Positions 26,141 to 33,974 of a stretch of 64,000 bases of DNA are shown piece by piece. Source of the DNA: Acidobacteriota bacterium (lineage in GTDB: Bacteria; Acidobacteriota; Vicinamibacteria; Marinacidobacterales; Marinacidobacteraceae). The position numbers and the translations under genes are program-made. The stretch lies in NCBI GenBank assembly GCA_022826195.1, contig JAJDVI010000066.1:97577-161576 (forward strand), read 5' to 3'. Positions within the stretch are counted from its first letter, which is position 1; every line of letters begins with the position of its first letter. The notes below the pieces were generated by a model, which did not search any database, was not told where the DNA came from, and saw nothing but the letters and a program-made list of their open reading frames with translations.

Positions 26141-26557
26141 TCAGCCGTCCACGCGTATCAGCGCCCTGTCCGCCACTTCCAGCCGCGGCCAGTCGGCCAG
26201 GCGGCGGAAGTCGTCCTCACTCACGCAGACGAGGGCGGGGGAGCGGCCGTACATCTCCTGTCCCACCACGCAGGCAAGGGCGAGGAAGGCGTCCACCCCG
26301 CGGGTGATCAGCGCCGCGGGGGCCGTTTCCCGCCGGATGGCCTCCAGGAGAACGGCCGTGGTGGTGGAGGACCCGCGCGTGGCCGGAAGGACGAGCGCCG
26401 CCCCCGCCGCCGTTTCGCCCGCCAGGGGGTGGTGCGTATCGGTGATCCGGCCCGAGGCGGCGTCGTAACCGCCCCAGAAGCTGAGCGGCTGGGTGGCGTA
26501 GAGAACGGCGCCCGAGGCGGTTCCGGCGACGATCACCTGCCCGCGTAACCGGTCCAT
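26141..26557 (-). CDS. Aconitase X small (swivelling) subunit
   Basis: A 138-residue DUF126 protein, the swivelling domain of two-component aconitase X. Motifs are GTASGAVLYATQPLSFWGGYD, ITDTHHPLAGETAAGAALVLPATRGSSTTTAVLLEAI and APAALITRG. It starts one base after the large-subunit stop, so the two form an operon. In bacteria, type II AcnX (separate subunits) dehydrates cis-3-hydroxy-L-proline to delta1-pyrroline-2-carboxylate; archaeal homologues act on phosphomevalonate instead. The frame runs upstream to 26623, inside the large-subunit gene, but ATG 26557 fits the family start. Confidence 0.9.
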   Translation of the reverse strand: MDRLRGQVIVAGTASGAVLYATQPLSFWGGYDAASGRITDTHHPLAGETAAGAALVLPATRGSSTTTAVLLEAIRRETAPAALITRGVDAFLALACVVGQEMYGRSPALVCVSEDDFRRLADWPRLEVADRALIRVDG

Positions 26558-26558
26558 G

Positions 26559-27854
26559 CTAGTCCCAGGGTCCCGGGTCGCGGACCACGCGCCCCCGGCG
26601 GGCCGACTCCACGCACTCGGCAAGGCTGCCGAAGGCGACCGCCGACCCGAGGAGGCCCGGTGAGTACCACGCGTACTTGGCGGAGTTCGTCATGAGGCGG
26701 CGGGTGGTCCCGGGCGTCATCGGGGTCGCGAGCACGCAGGTGTCCACCATCAGCCGGCCGCCGAAGGCGTGAAGCGGCTCGAGCAGTCCGGCGCGCTCCG
26801 CCAGGTCCCGCACCGCGCGGCTCGTGGTCACCACCAGGTCGCACCCGCCTTCCTCCGGGAGCGTCCGTTCCGGCCCCCGCTCGCGGAGCAGGGCGGCGAG
26901 CTTTCCGAACTCCCCGAACGAGAAGTGCGGGCTCCCCAGCACCACCATGTCCAGGGCGCCCTCGTCGTGGGTCGTCAGTTCCCGCCGCGCCGCCCGCATT
27001 TCCGGGAGGCCGACGTCGAGGACCGCGACGGGTTCCCGGCCGCCGAGCGCGTCCGCGAGCGTGGGGGCCTCCGGGGTCACACCGGGAATGTGGAAGAGGG
27101 CGACCGCGCCGGACGAGGCCGCCGCCGCCCCGAGGGCCTTGAGCTGGTCCTCTTCCGGGATGACCGGGAGCCCGGCGATCGCCACCGGGTCATCCTCGGC
27201 GAACGGTCCCAGCAGGTGTCCCAGCACGGGATAGAAGTCGTCGGCCGCTGCCAGCTCCTCGGGAATCCCCCGCAGGCGGAGGACCCGCGTGGCCAGGCGG
27301 TTCTCGTCGAGGTGGAGGCCCACCGCAGGCGCCCGGCCGGTGATCGCGCAGCAGATATCCAGGAGGTCCGGATAGCGCTCCGTGCGCGCTCCGATGACCG
27401 AGTTGGCGAAAGCGACGGCGTTCGACTCGCCCCAGGCGACCTGTTGCCCGAACCTGGGCGTCTGGCGGCCCTGGTAGGGCGCGCAGGTCCAGGTGGGAAT
27501 CGTCCCCATCGAGTCGTAGGCCCGCATCTGGCGCGCGGACTTCTCCGCCCACTCGGGGGGAACCGACCATTCCTGCCAGTGGAACTCGTCCAGTCCGCTC
27601 ACGTTGAGCGTCGAGGGAACCCGCACCCGGGCGCCGAGGCTGGCGAGGCGCTCGGCGAACTCGAGGCCGGCGTCCCCGACGTAGATCGTGCTGTCGATGT
27701 GCGCCGCCTCGATATCCAGCATCGACTCGGCGCCGCGGACCTCCGCCATGCGCGCCAGGATGCGCATCGCCAGCTTCGGGGCCTCGCCCTCTTCGCCCGC
27801 GAGCAGCGCGCGGTCGAACGGGCTCAGACGAACGGTGTCCGACCCGCCGCTCAT
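26559..27854 (-). CDS. Aconitase X large (catalytic) subunit
   Basis: A 431-residue DUF521 protein. Recognisable blocks are IPTWTCAPYQGRQTPRFGQQVAWGESNAVAFANSVIGART, LDICCAITGRAPAVGLH and LMVDTCVLATPMTP. The cysteines in TCAPY and DTCVL are the kind that hold the iron-sulfur cluster in this family. The predicted reaction, dehydration of cis-3-hydroxy-L-proline, is supported by the neighbours: an NSS transporter, an OCD-family reductase and proline dehydrogenase lie upstream on the same strand. The start (ATG 27854) is 31 bp from the transporter stop. Confidence 0.92.
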   Translation of the reverse strand: MSGGSDTVRLSPFDRALLAGEEGEAPKLAMRILARMAEVRGAESMLDIEAAHIDSTIYVGDAGLEFAERLASLGARVRVPSTLNVSGLDEFHWQEWSVPPEWAEKSARQMRAYDSMGTIPTWTCAPYQGRQTPRFGQQVAWGESNAVAFANSVIGARTERYPDLLDICCAITGRAPAVGLHLDENRLATRVLRLRGIPEELAAADDFYPVLGHLLGPFAEDDPVAIAGLPVIPEEDQLKALGAAAASSGAVALFHIPGVTPEAPTLADALGGREPVAVLDVGLPEMRAARRELTTHDEGALDMVVLGSPHFSFGEFGKLAALLRERGPERTLPEEGGCDLVVTTSRAVRDLAERAGLLEPLHAFGGRLMVDTCVLATPMTPGTTRRLMTNSAKYAWYSPGLLGSAVAFGSLAECVESARRGRVVRDPGPWD

Positions 27855-27885
27855 GGGTCCGCCGGTGGAAGGACCGGGTCCGGGG

Positions 27886-29343
27886 TCAGTCGCCCTTCGA
27901 GGCGGCGCTGGCGCGTTTCCACACGAAACGGTTGACCGCGAGGCAGAGCAGGATCAGGAGGCCGACCTGGAAGATCACCGTCCCGGCGCTGAATTCGCCG
28001 AAGGGGTCCCAGCCGCCCTCGACGGATGCCGACTGCCACATCCACCAGGCGACCAGCGCCACGAATTCGACGGGAATGAGCCAGGTGATGAGCCGCTCGA
28101 ACCAGGGGCCGACGCGCCACTCCTCCTCGGGTCCCATCAGGTGTTCCTCCCGGAACTTGCGCCCTCCCCGGCGGATCACGGTGATCGCGACGAAGAGCCC
28201 GGAGACCATCAGCGCGACTCCCCACGCCCAGTCCTGGTTGCGGAAGAAGCCGAGCGCGAACGCGGAAGGCAGCCCCATCACGAAGGCGACTGCCGCCACC
28301 ATGGGCACGGACCGCCGGCGCTCGACGCCGAGGTCCATCACCATCCGGTTCACCAGTTCGAGCTGGGTGATGAGCGAGGAGATGGCGGCGCAGCAGAGCG
28401 TGAGGAAGAAGAGCGGCAGGAGGACGCTGCCGCCGGGCATATCGACGAACAACCTCGGCAGCCAGATGAAGGTCAGCCCCTCGTTGCCAGCGCCGAGGGC
28501 GGCCTCGCGGTCGGCTGAGGTGCTGAGCGCGAAGACCGTGCACAGGACGGCCACGCCGGCGAGCAGCGACGCGAAGTTGTTGGCGAACACCGCGGTGATG
28601 CCGGTCTTGACGAACCCCTGGCCCTCGGCCACGTAGGCCCCGAGGACGGTGATGAGCCCCCACCCGGCGCCGGTGCTCCAGGCGGTCTGGGTCAGTGCCG
28701 CGAGCCAGATCCGGTAGTCGGCGAGGTTGCCCAGGTCGGGCACGAACAGGAAGCGGAGCCCCTCGGCGGCGCCCGGCAGCATCACGGCGCGGGCCGCGGC
28801 GACCAACAGCAGGACGAAGAGCGTGGGGATCAGGTAGCGGTTCACCCGCTCGATCCCGGCGGCGACCCCCCGGTAGATGATGAAGGAGGCGATGACCAGC
28901 GCCAGCCCGTGGAAGAGGACCGGCTGGCTGGAGTGAGCGGTGAAGTTGTCCCAGAACGCCTGCGGTTCGGCGCCGCTGAGGTCTCCGAGCGAGGAACTGA
29001 CCAGGTACTTGAGGCACCACCCGGTGACCACCGTGTAGTAGAAGGTGATGAAGGTGGTGACCAGCCCGATGAAGATCCCCATCCAGTTGTGGCGTCCGCC
29101 GGTGGCGACCCCGATGGCGGCCGCCGGCCCCCGGCGCGAACTCTTCCCGAGCGCGAACTCGGCCAGTACCAGCGGAATCGCCCACAGGAACAGGAAGATC
29201 ACCCACGGGATCAGGAACTCGCCGCCCCCGTTCTGGGCCGCGATCCGCGGGAACCGCCAGATGTTTCCGGTCCCGACCGCCATCCCGATCGTCGCCAGGA
29301 GCACGCCCCAGCGCGAGGTGAACCGTTCGGTGGTGTGGTGCAT
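27886..29343 (-). CDS. Sodium-dependent NSS (SNF) family amino-acid transporter
   Basis: A 485-residue polytopic protein with about twelve hydrophobic segments. TM1 carries RWGVLLATIGMAVGTGNIWRFPRIAAQNGGG, the hallmark of the LeuT-fold NSS family. The RFP motif and unwound TM1 residues bind Na+ and the substrate carboxylate in LeuT. The substrate is probably proline or hydroxyproline by context, since it lies between the AcnX and OCD genes; this is inference. Position in the operon, 24 bp after OCD, suggests co-regulation. Confidence 0.9.
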   Translation of the reverse strand: MHHTTERFTSRWGVLLATIGMAVGTGNIWRFPRIAAQNGGGEFLIPWVIFLFLWAIPLVLAEFALGKSSRRGPAAAIGVATGGRHNWMGIFIGLVTTFITFYYTVVTGWCLKYLVSSSLGDLSGAEPQAFWDNFTAHSSQPVLFHGLALVIASFIIYRGVAAGIERVNRYLIPTLFVLLLVAAARAVMLPGAAEGLRFLFVPDLGNLADYRIWLAALTQTAWSTGAGWGLITVLGAYVAEGQGFVKTGITAVFANNFASLLAGVAVLCTVFALSTSADREAALGAGNEGLTFIWLPRLFVDMPGGSVLLPLFFLTLCCAAISSLITQLELVNRMVMDLGVERRRSVPMVAAVAFVMGLPSAFALGFFRNQDWAWGVALMVSGLFVAITVIRRGGRKFREEHLMGPEEEWRVGPWFERLITWLIPVEFVALVAWWMWQSASVEGGWDPFGEFSAGTVIFQVGLLILLCLAVNRFVWKRASAASKGD

Positions 29344-29367
29344 GTGCGACCTCGGGTTGACTCGACC

Positions 29368-30351
29368 CTATCCGGCGTCCTGCAGCCGCAGCGGCTGGCC
29401 GAGTCCGCGCTTTCGCGCCTCGTCGTAGACGAAGGCGGCGCAGGCGACGTCCTCGATGGCGACGCCGACCGACTTGAACAGGGTGATGTCGTCCGCGGAG
29501 TCGCGGCCGGCGACCCGGCCCGCCACCACGTCGCCGAGTTCCGCGTGGATCCGGTCCTCGGGGAAATCGCCGTCCCGGATGGCCGCCATGATGTCGCCGG
29601 CCTCGCCGAGGACCTGCTCCCGGAAGTCGAGGACCACGCGGCACCTCGAGAACGCCGCCGCCTCGATCTCGCGTTTCACCGGCGCGTTCGCGCCCACCGA
29701 GTTCACGTGCATCCCGGGCTCGAGCCAGCCGGCGAGGATGACCGGTTCCTTCGCGGTGGTGGCGGCGCAGACCACGTCCAGGCCCCGGACCGCGGCTTCG
29801 GCGCTCTCCACCGGCTCGGCGTCGAGGCCCTCCGCGGAGAGCGCGGCCGCGTAGCGGGCCGCCGCTTCGGGGAACACGTCGTAGATGCGGACCGTGCGGA
29901 TGTCCCGGACCTCGCGCACCGCTGCCACCTGGTTCCGGCCCTGGAAACCGGCCCCGATGAGGCCGAGCGAGGTGGCGTCCGCCCGGGCCAGATGCCGGGT
30001 CGCCACCCCGCTGGCGGCGCCGGTCCGGGTTCCGGTGATGTGGGTCCCCGGCATGACCGAACGGAGCGCTCCGGTTTCGGTGTCGAAGTAGAGGAGCGCG
30101 AAGTAGGTGTCTTCGGGCGCCCGCTTCCCGGGAGTTCCGGTCAGGGTCTTGAGGCCGAAGCCGCCCATGTCCGGGATCACCGCCGCCATGATCCGGAAGT
30201 TCCCGGCGACGCCGGTGAGGGGCATCACCAGCCGCGGCGCCAGTTGGGTCCGTCCCTCCGCGTGGAGCCGGAACGACTCTTCGAGAAGCCTCACGGCCTC
30301 CTTCATCGAGAGGACTTCGGCAACCTCCCGCTCCGTGAGTATCAGTGCCAC
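29368..30351 (-). CDS. Ornithine cyclodeaminase/mu-crystallin family reductase (1)
   Basis: A 327-residue protein that starts with GTG. The family pattern is clear: an N-terminal catalytic domain with LAPRLVMPL, MIPDMGGFGLKTLTG and TGTRTGAASGVATRHLAR, then a Rossmann fold (LGLIGAGFQGRNQVAAV). Family members reduce delta1-pyrroline-2-carboxylate to L-proline with NAD(P)H, or cyclise ornithine. Beside AcnX, the first role fits. A TAGACT hexamer lies 8 nt before the start. It is the first of two family members in the cluster; the second is divergent at 32239. Confidence 0.9.
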   Translation of the reverse strand: MALILTEREVAEVLSMKEAVRLLEESFRLHAEGRTQLAPRLVMPLTGVAGNFRIMAAVIPDMGGFGLKTLTGTPGKRAPEDTYFALLYFDTETGALRSVMPGTHITGTRTGAASGVATRHLARADATSLGLIGAGFQGRNQVAAVREVRDIRTVRIYDVFPEAAARYAAALSAEGLDAEPVESAEAAVRGLDVVCAATTAKEPVILAGWLEPGMHVNSVGANAPVKREIEAAAFSRCRVVLDFREQVLGEAGDIMAAIRDGDFPEDRIHAELGDVVAGRVAGRDSADDITLFKSVGVAIEDVACAAFVYDEARKRGLGQPLRLQDAG

Positions 30352-30359
30352 GGCGCGCG

Positions 30360-30365
30360 AGTCTA
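30360..30365 (-). promoter_or_regulatory. Candidate -10 hexamer of OCD-1 (leaderless)
   Basis: On the minus strand TAGACT ends 8 nt before the GTG start of the first OCD gene. It is the same hexamer as the one before the SRPBCC gene. Confidence 0.4.
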
Positions 30366-30382
30366 TCGGGGGACGGCCCCGG

Positions 30383-31285
30383 TCAACCCCTGGAGAAGAC
30401 GGCCCGCAGGACGTGGCGGGCGATTTCCGGGTTCTTCCGCAGCCGCCGGAGCGAATAGGGCATCCAGTCGGGACCGAACGGAACGCCCACCCGGACGCGG
30501 TGGCCCGACTGCTTCACGTTCTCCCGAAGGCGGGGCCGGACCCCGTGGAGCATCTGGAACTCGTATTGCTCCGCCGAAAGACCGAGTTCCCCGATGATGC
30601 CCTCCGCCCGGGAGATGAGCCACTCGTCGTGGGTGGCGATGCCGACGTAGCACCCGGCGGACAGCAGGACGCGGAGGATGGCCACGTAGTGGTCCCGGAT
30701 CTCCTGCGGCTCGGTGTAGGCGACCTCCGCCGGCTCCAGATAGACGCCCTTGCAGACGCGGACGTTCGCCTTCACCCGGGCGAGTTCCCGGGCGTCGTCG
30801 AGGCTCCGGCGCATCCGGGCCTGCAGGACCACTCCGAAGTCCGGATAGTCGGGATGGAGTTCGCGGTGGAGATCCAGCGTCGCGTCGATCCGCGGGCTGT
30901 CCTCCATGTCCATGCGCAGGAAGGTGCCGCCGGTTTTGGCCGCGTGCTCCAGCAGCGAGTGGATCTGGTCGCGGCAGAAGTCGCGGTCGATCATGAGGCC
31001 GAGCTGCGTCACCTTCACGTGGACATAGGCCGCAAGTCGCCGCTCGTGGACCTCGTCGAGGAGCTGCCGGTACACCTCGGTCGCCCCCTCCGCCTCGGTG
31101 CGGTCGGTGACGAACTCGCCGAGCTGGCTCGTCGCCACCAGGTAGCCCTGGCGGTTCAGCGCCTCGGCCTCGCGGACGAGATCCGCGACGGTCTCGCCCG
31201 CGATGTACGGCCGGGCGAACGGCTCGACGACCGCCCTCGGCAGCAGCGGCAGGACGCCGGCGATGGCCCGGTTCAGCAGGCTCAT
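30383..31285 (-). CDS. Proline dehydrogenase (monofunctional)
   Basis: A 300-residue FAD-dependent PRODH domain protein without the P5C dehydrogenase half found in PutA. TIM-barrel landmarks include TGGTFLRMDMEDS, VCKGVYLEPAEVAY, GIATHDEWLI and the substrate-binding RRLRKNP near the C-terminus. It oxidises L-proline to delta1-pyrroline-5-carboxylate and passes electrons to quinone. The role is the final step of the cis-3-hydroxyproline route in this cluster; a P5C dehydrogenase was not found in the window. ATG 31285 fixes the start; the frame is open upstream through the next gene. Confidence 0.9.
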   Translation of the reverse strand: MSLLNRAIAGVLPLLPRAVVEPFARPYIAGETVADLVREAEALNRQGYLVATSQLGEFVTDRTEAEGATEVYRQLLDEVHERRLAAYVHVKVTQLGLMIDRDFCRDQIHSLLEHAAKTGGTFLRMDMEDSPRIDATLDLHRELHPDYPDFGVVLQARMRRSLDDARELARVKANVRVCKGVYLEPAEVAYTEPQEIRDHYVAILRVLLSAGCYVGIATHDEWLISRAEGIIGELGLSAEQYEFQMLHGVRPRLRENVKQSGHRVRVGVPFGPDWMPYSLRRLRKNPEIARHVLRAVFSRG

Positions 31286-31308
31286 GGTGGTGCCCGGCCG
31301 CCGGGCTG

Positions 31309-32190
31309 CTAGAGCTCGAAGTGGGCCAGGATGCGGTCGAGCGCCTCCTCGGTGGCCCGGTCGAGCAGGGCGGCGGGTGCGCGGATGCCCGTATGGGCGA
31401 TCGCTCCCCTCCTCCGGAGCATTTCCTTGCGGATGGCCATGCCGATGCCTTCCTGGAACTCGAACCGCATCACCGGCGCGTACTGGTAGAAGGCCGCCGC
31501 CGCCCCGTCCCGGTCGCCGGCGTCCCAGCGCGAGACGACCGCCACCAGCAGCTTGGGATAGGCGAAACCGGTCATGGCGCCGGTGGCGCCGGAGATGAGC
31601 TCCTCGATGAGGTAGGCGCCCCCGAGGCCGCCGAAGATCCCGATGTCGAGCCCTTCGGTGCGTTCCCGGATGCGCGCCGCCTTGTACGGAGTGGGCGCGT
31701 CCTCGAGCTTGATCGTGCGCGCCGACGGGATCTCCCGGCAGATGCGCGCGAGGAGATCCGGTTCCATGTGGAAGCCCGAGATCGGCGGGAAGTCCTGGAT
31801 CACCACGGGGATCGAGATCGTTTCGGCGATCCGGGCGAAGTGCCGGAAGATCGCCTCGGAGTTGCACTTCGGAGCACGGGGCGGGGAAACCATGACCCCG
31901 GCGGCGCCCGCGCGTTCGGCGGCGCGGCAGCGCTCGAGGCAGACGTCGAGGCCCGGCCCGGTGGCGCCCACGATCACCGGCGCCCGGCCGTCCGCGTGGG
32001 CCATGCTGGCGTCAAGGATCTCGTCCCGTTCCCGGTCGGAGATCCGCGCGACCTCGCTCGTGACACCGAGAGCGGTGAAACCGGAGACCCCGTCCTCGAG
32101 GAACAGGTCGATGACCCGGCCGAGACTTGGGGAATCGAAGCTCCCGTCCGGAGCGAAGGGAGTCGGAAGGACCGAATAGACGCCTTGCAT
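31309..32190 (-). CDS. DapA/NAL-family aldolase or deaminase
   Basis: A 293-residue TIM-barrel Schiff-base enzyme. The opening GVYSVLPTPFAPDGSFD, GVTSEVARISDRERDEIL (TTGE-type motif) and Lys161 in TIKLEDAP, the Schiff-base lysine, are conserved. The catalytic Tyr of dihydrodipicolinate synthase (YNxP motif) is replaced: the corresponding stretch reads QDFPP (132-136). It is therefore unlikely to be DapA itself. In hydroxyproline clusters related proteins deaminate delta1-pyrroline-4-hydroxy-2-carboxylate; aldolases for other 2-oxoacids are equally possible. GAGAAT lies 6 nt before the ATG. Confidence 0.85.
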   Translation of the reverse strand: MQGVYSVLPTPFAPDGSFDSPSLGRVIDLFLEDGVSGFTALGVTSEVARISDRERDEILDASMAHADGRAPVIVGATGPGLDVCLERCRAAERAGAAGVMVSPPRAPKCNSEAIFRHFARIAETISIPVVIQDFPPISGFHMEPDLLARICREIPSARTIKLEDAPTPYKAARIRERTEGLDIGIFGGLGGAYLIEELISGATGAMTGFAYPKLLVAVVSRWDAGDRDGAAAAFYQYAPVMRFEFQEGIGMAIRKEMLRRRGAIAHTGIRAPAALLDRATEEALDRILAHFEL

Positions 32191-32196
32191 GCCGCG

Positions 32197-32202
32197 ATTC
32201 TC
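32197..32202 (-). promoter_or_regulatory. Candidate -10 hexamer of the DapA-family gene
   Basis: GAGAAT on the minus strand, 6 nt before the ATG at 32190. Confidence 0.3.
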
Positions 32203-32225
32203 GCACAGGGAGGCGGCTCGTCTGG

Positions 32226-32231
32226 TACAAG
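32226..32231 (+). promoter_or_regulatory. Candidate -10 hexamer of OCD-2 (leaderless)
   Basis: TACAAG ends 7 nt before the ATG of the second OCD gene. The divergent DapA-family gene starts 48 bp away. Confidence 0.35.
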
Positions 32232-32238
32232 ACCGCGC

Positions 32239-33225
32239 ATGAAATTGCGCCTTCTGTCCGCCGACGAAGTCCGGGCCGCCATGCCCATGGCCGAGGCGAT
32301 CCGGGCCGTCCGGCAAGCCTTCGTGGAGCTCTCCGCCGGCCGGGCCACGATGCCGGTGCGGGCCCGCGTGGACGTGCCGAGCCGGTCCGGGATCAGCCTC
32401 TACATGCCGGGGTATCTCGCCGGCGCCCATCAGCTCGCCACCAAGATCGTCGGGATCTTCCCCGAGAACCTGACCCGTACGCCGCCGCTACCGACGATCA
32501 ACGCGCTGGTGGTGGTGCTCGACCCGGACACCGGGATGCCCGCCGGAGCGATGCACGGCGGGGTGCTGACCGCGATCCGCACGGGTGCGGCTTCGGGCGT
32601 GGCGACCGAGGAGCTCGCGCGGGACGATGTCCGGACCGCCGGGGTGCTCGGCGCCGGGGTTCAGGCGCGCACCCAACTGGAAGCGATGGTTACGGCGCGG
32701 CCCGGGATCGAGAGCGCCAGCGTGTTCGATCCCCGCACGGAGGTGGCGCAGGCGTTCGCGGCGGACATGACGGAGGCGCTCGGGATCCCGGTGAGCGTCG
32801 CGTCCTCAGCAGACGACGTGGTCGCCGGATCGGAGGTGATCGCGGAGGCAACCACCTCGAACACCCCGGTGTTCTCCGACAGCGCGCTCCGCGACGACGC
32901 GCACCTGAACGCGATCGGCTCCTTCACGCCCGACATGCAGATCATTCCGGAGGCGACGGTCGTCCGTTCCGCCGTGGTGGTGGACCACCGGGAATCCTGC
33001 TGGGAAGAGACCGGCGACCTGATCCAGCCCCGCGACCGCGGCGTGATCACCGAGGACCACATCCTGGCCGAAATCGGGGAGATCTCCGCCGGAACCGCCC
33101 CCCGTCCCGAATACGGCCCCACGCTCTTCAAGACGGTGGGCACCGCGGTCCAGGACGTCGCGGTCGGCGCCGCCGCCCTCGCCCGCGCCGCAGAACACGG
33201 CCTCGGCACGGTGGTGGAGCTGTAG
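32239..33225 (+). CDS. Ornithine cyclodeaminase/mu-crystallin family reductase (2)
   Basis: A 328-residue member of the same family as the gene at 29368, divergent from the DapA-family gene. The substrate loop is MPVRARVDVPSRSGISLYMPGYL, followed by TGAASGVATEELARDDV and the dinucleotide-binding VLGAGVQARTQLEAM. The C-terminal GTAVQDVAVGAAALARA block is conserved. It may act on another stereoisomer or cyclic imine, or be regulated differently, but the sequence does not tell. Two paralogues in one cluster suggest two related substrates. A dispersed repeat begins just after the stop. Confidence 0.9.
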   Translation: MKLRLLSADEVRAAMPMAEAIRAVRQAFVELSAGRATMPVRARVDVPSRSGISLYMPGYLAGAHQLATKIVGIFPENLTRTPPLPTINALVVVLDPDTGMPAGAMHGGVLTAIRTGAASGVATEELARDDVRTAGVLGAGVQARTQLEAMVTARPGIESASVFDPRTEVAQAFAADMTEALGIPVSVASSADDVVAGSEVIAEATTSNTPVFSDSALRDDAHLNAIGSFTPDMQIIPEATVVRSAVVVDHRESCWEETGDLIQPRDRGVITEDHILAEIGEISAGTAPRPEYGPTLFKTVGTAVQDVAVGAAALARAAEHGLGTVVEL

Positions 33226-33227
33226 AG

Positions 33228-33290
33228 GGCGCGTACGGCCTGGAACGCCGGTCTCCAGACCGGCACCGCGGCGCTCCGCGCCGCGCACGT
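33228..33290. repeat. Dispersed GCCGG-palindromic repeat after OCD-2
   Basis: GGCGCGTACGGCC then TGGAACGCCGGTCTCCAGAC then CGGCACCGCGG. The same extended unit occurs in reverse at 56305. It may serve as the OCD-2 terminator. Confidence 0.65.
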
Positions 33291-33352
33291 CGTAAGGCCA
33301 GTCGCTCTCACGGGCTTGCCAACAGTTCGTAAGACCTCGGAGATGGATCGGA

Positions 33353-33358
33353 TACCAT
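33353..33358 (+). promoter_or_regulatory. Candidate -10 hexamer of the RES antitoxin gene
   Basis: TACCAT ends 7 nt before the ATG, inside or touching the operator palindrome. Confidence 0.4.
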
Positions 33359-33382
33359 ACGGACTATGACACAAGTCCATAT
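33357..33382. promoter_or_regulatory. Operator candidate overlapping the antitoxin start codon
   Basis: ATACGGACT (33357-33365) and AGTCCATAT (33374-33382) form an imperfect inverted repeat (one mismatch) with an 8-bp centre. The ATG at 33366 lies in that centre. Two further AGTCCGTA elements follow at about 33385 and 33396. Autorepression by the antitoxin is expected for this type of module. Confidence 0.6.
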
Positions 33383-33974
33383 TCAGTCCGTAACGAGTCC
33401 GTACGACGATCCCCAAGTCGCTCCCCTGGCGGCCTCGGCCCTGAGCCGGGCGGAAGCGATGGGCCTGTTTTCCTCCGCGGTCGTCCGCCTCGACAGCGGA
33501 GCGATGGATGCGCTGGAGGCCCGTTTGGCCGAGGCCGGGATCGCCCGCTTCGTCCAACGCCCGGCCGGCTCGGACCCGGCCGAGACCGCCGGATGGCTCA
33601 GGGCCCTTCACGAAGCGCTCGCCGGCTCTCCCGTGCCACGCACCGAGTGGCCGGCCCTCTCGCGATCCCTGGGCCTCGATCTGCTGTGCCGCCTGCTGGG
33701 CATCTCCCACTCCAGTGCGCGCCGCTACCTGTCGGGGGCGCGAAAGACGCCGGACGAGATCGCCGCCCGGCTTCACTTCCTCGCCCTGGTGGCCGGGGAC
33801 CTTGCAGGCGCCTACAACGAGATCGGGGTCCGGAGATGGTTCGATCGCAGGCGGACGGCGCTCGGGGGGAAGTCCCCGGCGCAAGGTCTCGCGGGCGACT
33901 GGACGCCCGAGGACGACGGCGCGGAGCGGGTCCGGGAACTCGCGGCGGCCCTCGGCTTCTCTCCGGCGACGTGA
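33366..33974 (+). CDS. Xre/MbcA/ParS-type antitoxin of RES system
   Basis: A 202-residue DUF2384-type antitoxin. A helical N-terminal part precedes a helix-turn-helix-like segment (LSRSLGLDLLCRLLGISHSSARRYLSGARKTPDEIAARLHFLA). The toxin-binding C-terminal domain follows (VRRWFDRRRTALGGKSPAQGL). It should neutralise the RES toxin encoded next and repress its own operon. The stop overlaps the GTG start of the toxin (GTGA). The N-terminal 75 residues, beyond the typical core, are longer than in many homologues. Confidence 0.82.
   Translation: MTQVHIQSVTSPYDDPQVAPLAASALSRAEAMGLFSSAVVRLDSGAMDALEARLAEAGIARFVQRPAGSDPAETAGWLRALHEALAGSPVPRTEWPALSRSLGLDLLCRLLGISHSSARRYLSGARKTPDEIAARLHFLALVAGDLAGAYNEIGVRRWFDRRRTALGGKSPAQGLAGDWTPEDDGAERVRELAAALGFSPAT

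Noticed and set aside
28909-30597. Plus-strand open frame opposite the NSS transporter and OCD
   Set aside because: No domain; the minus frames encode complete conserved proteins.
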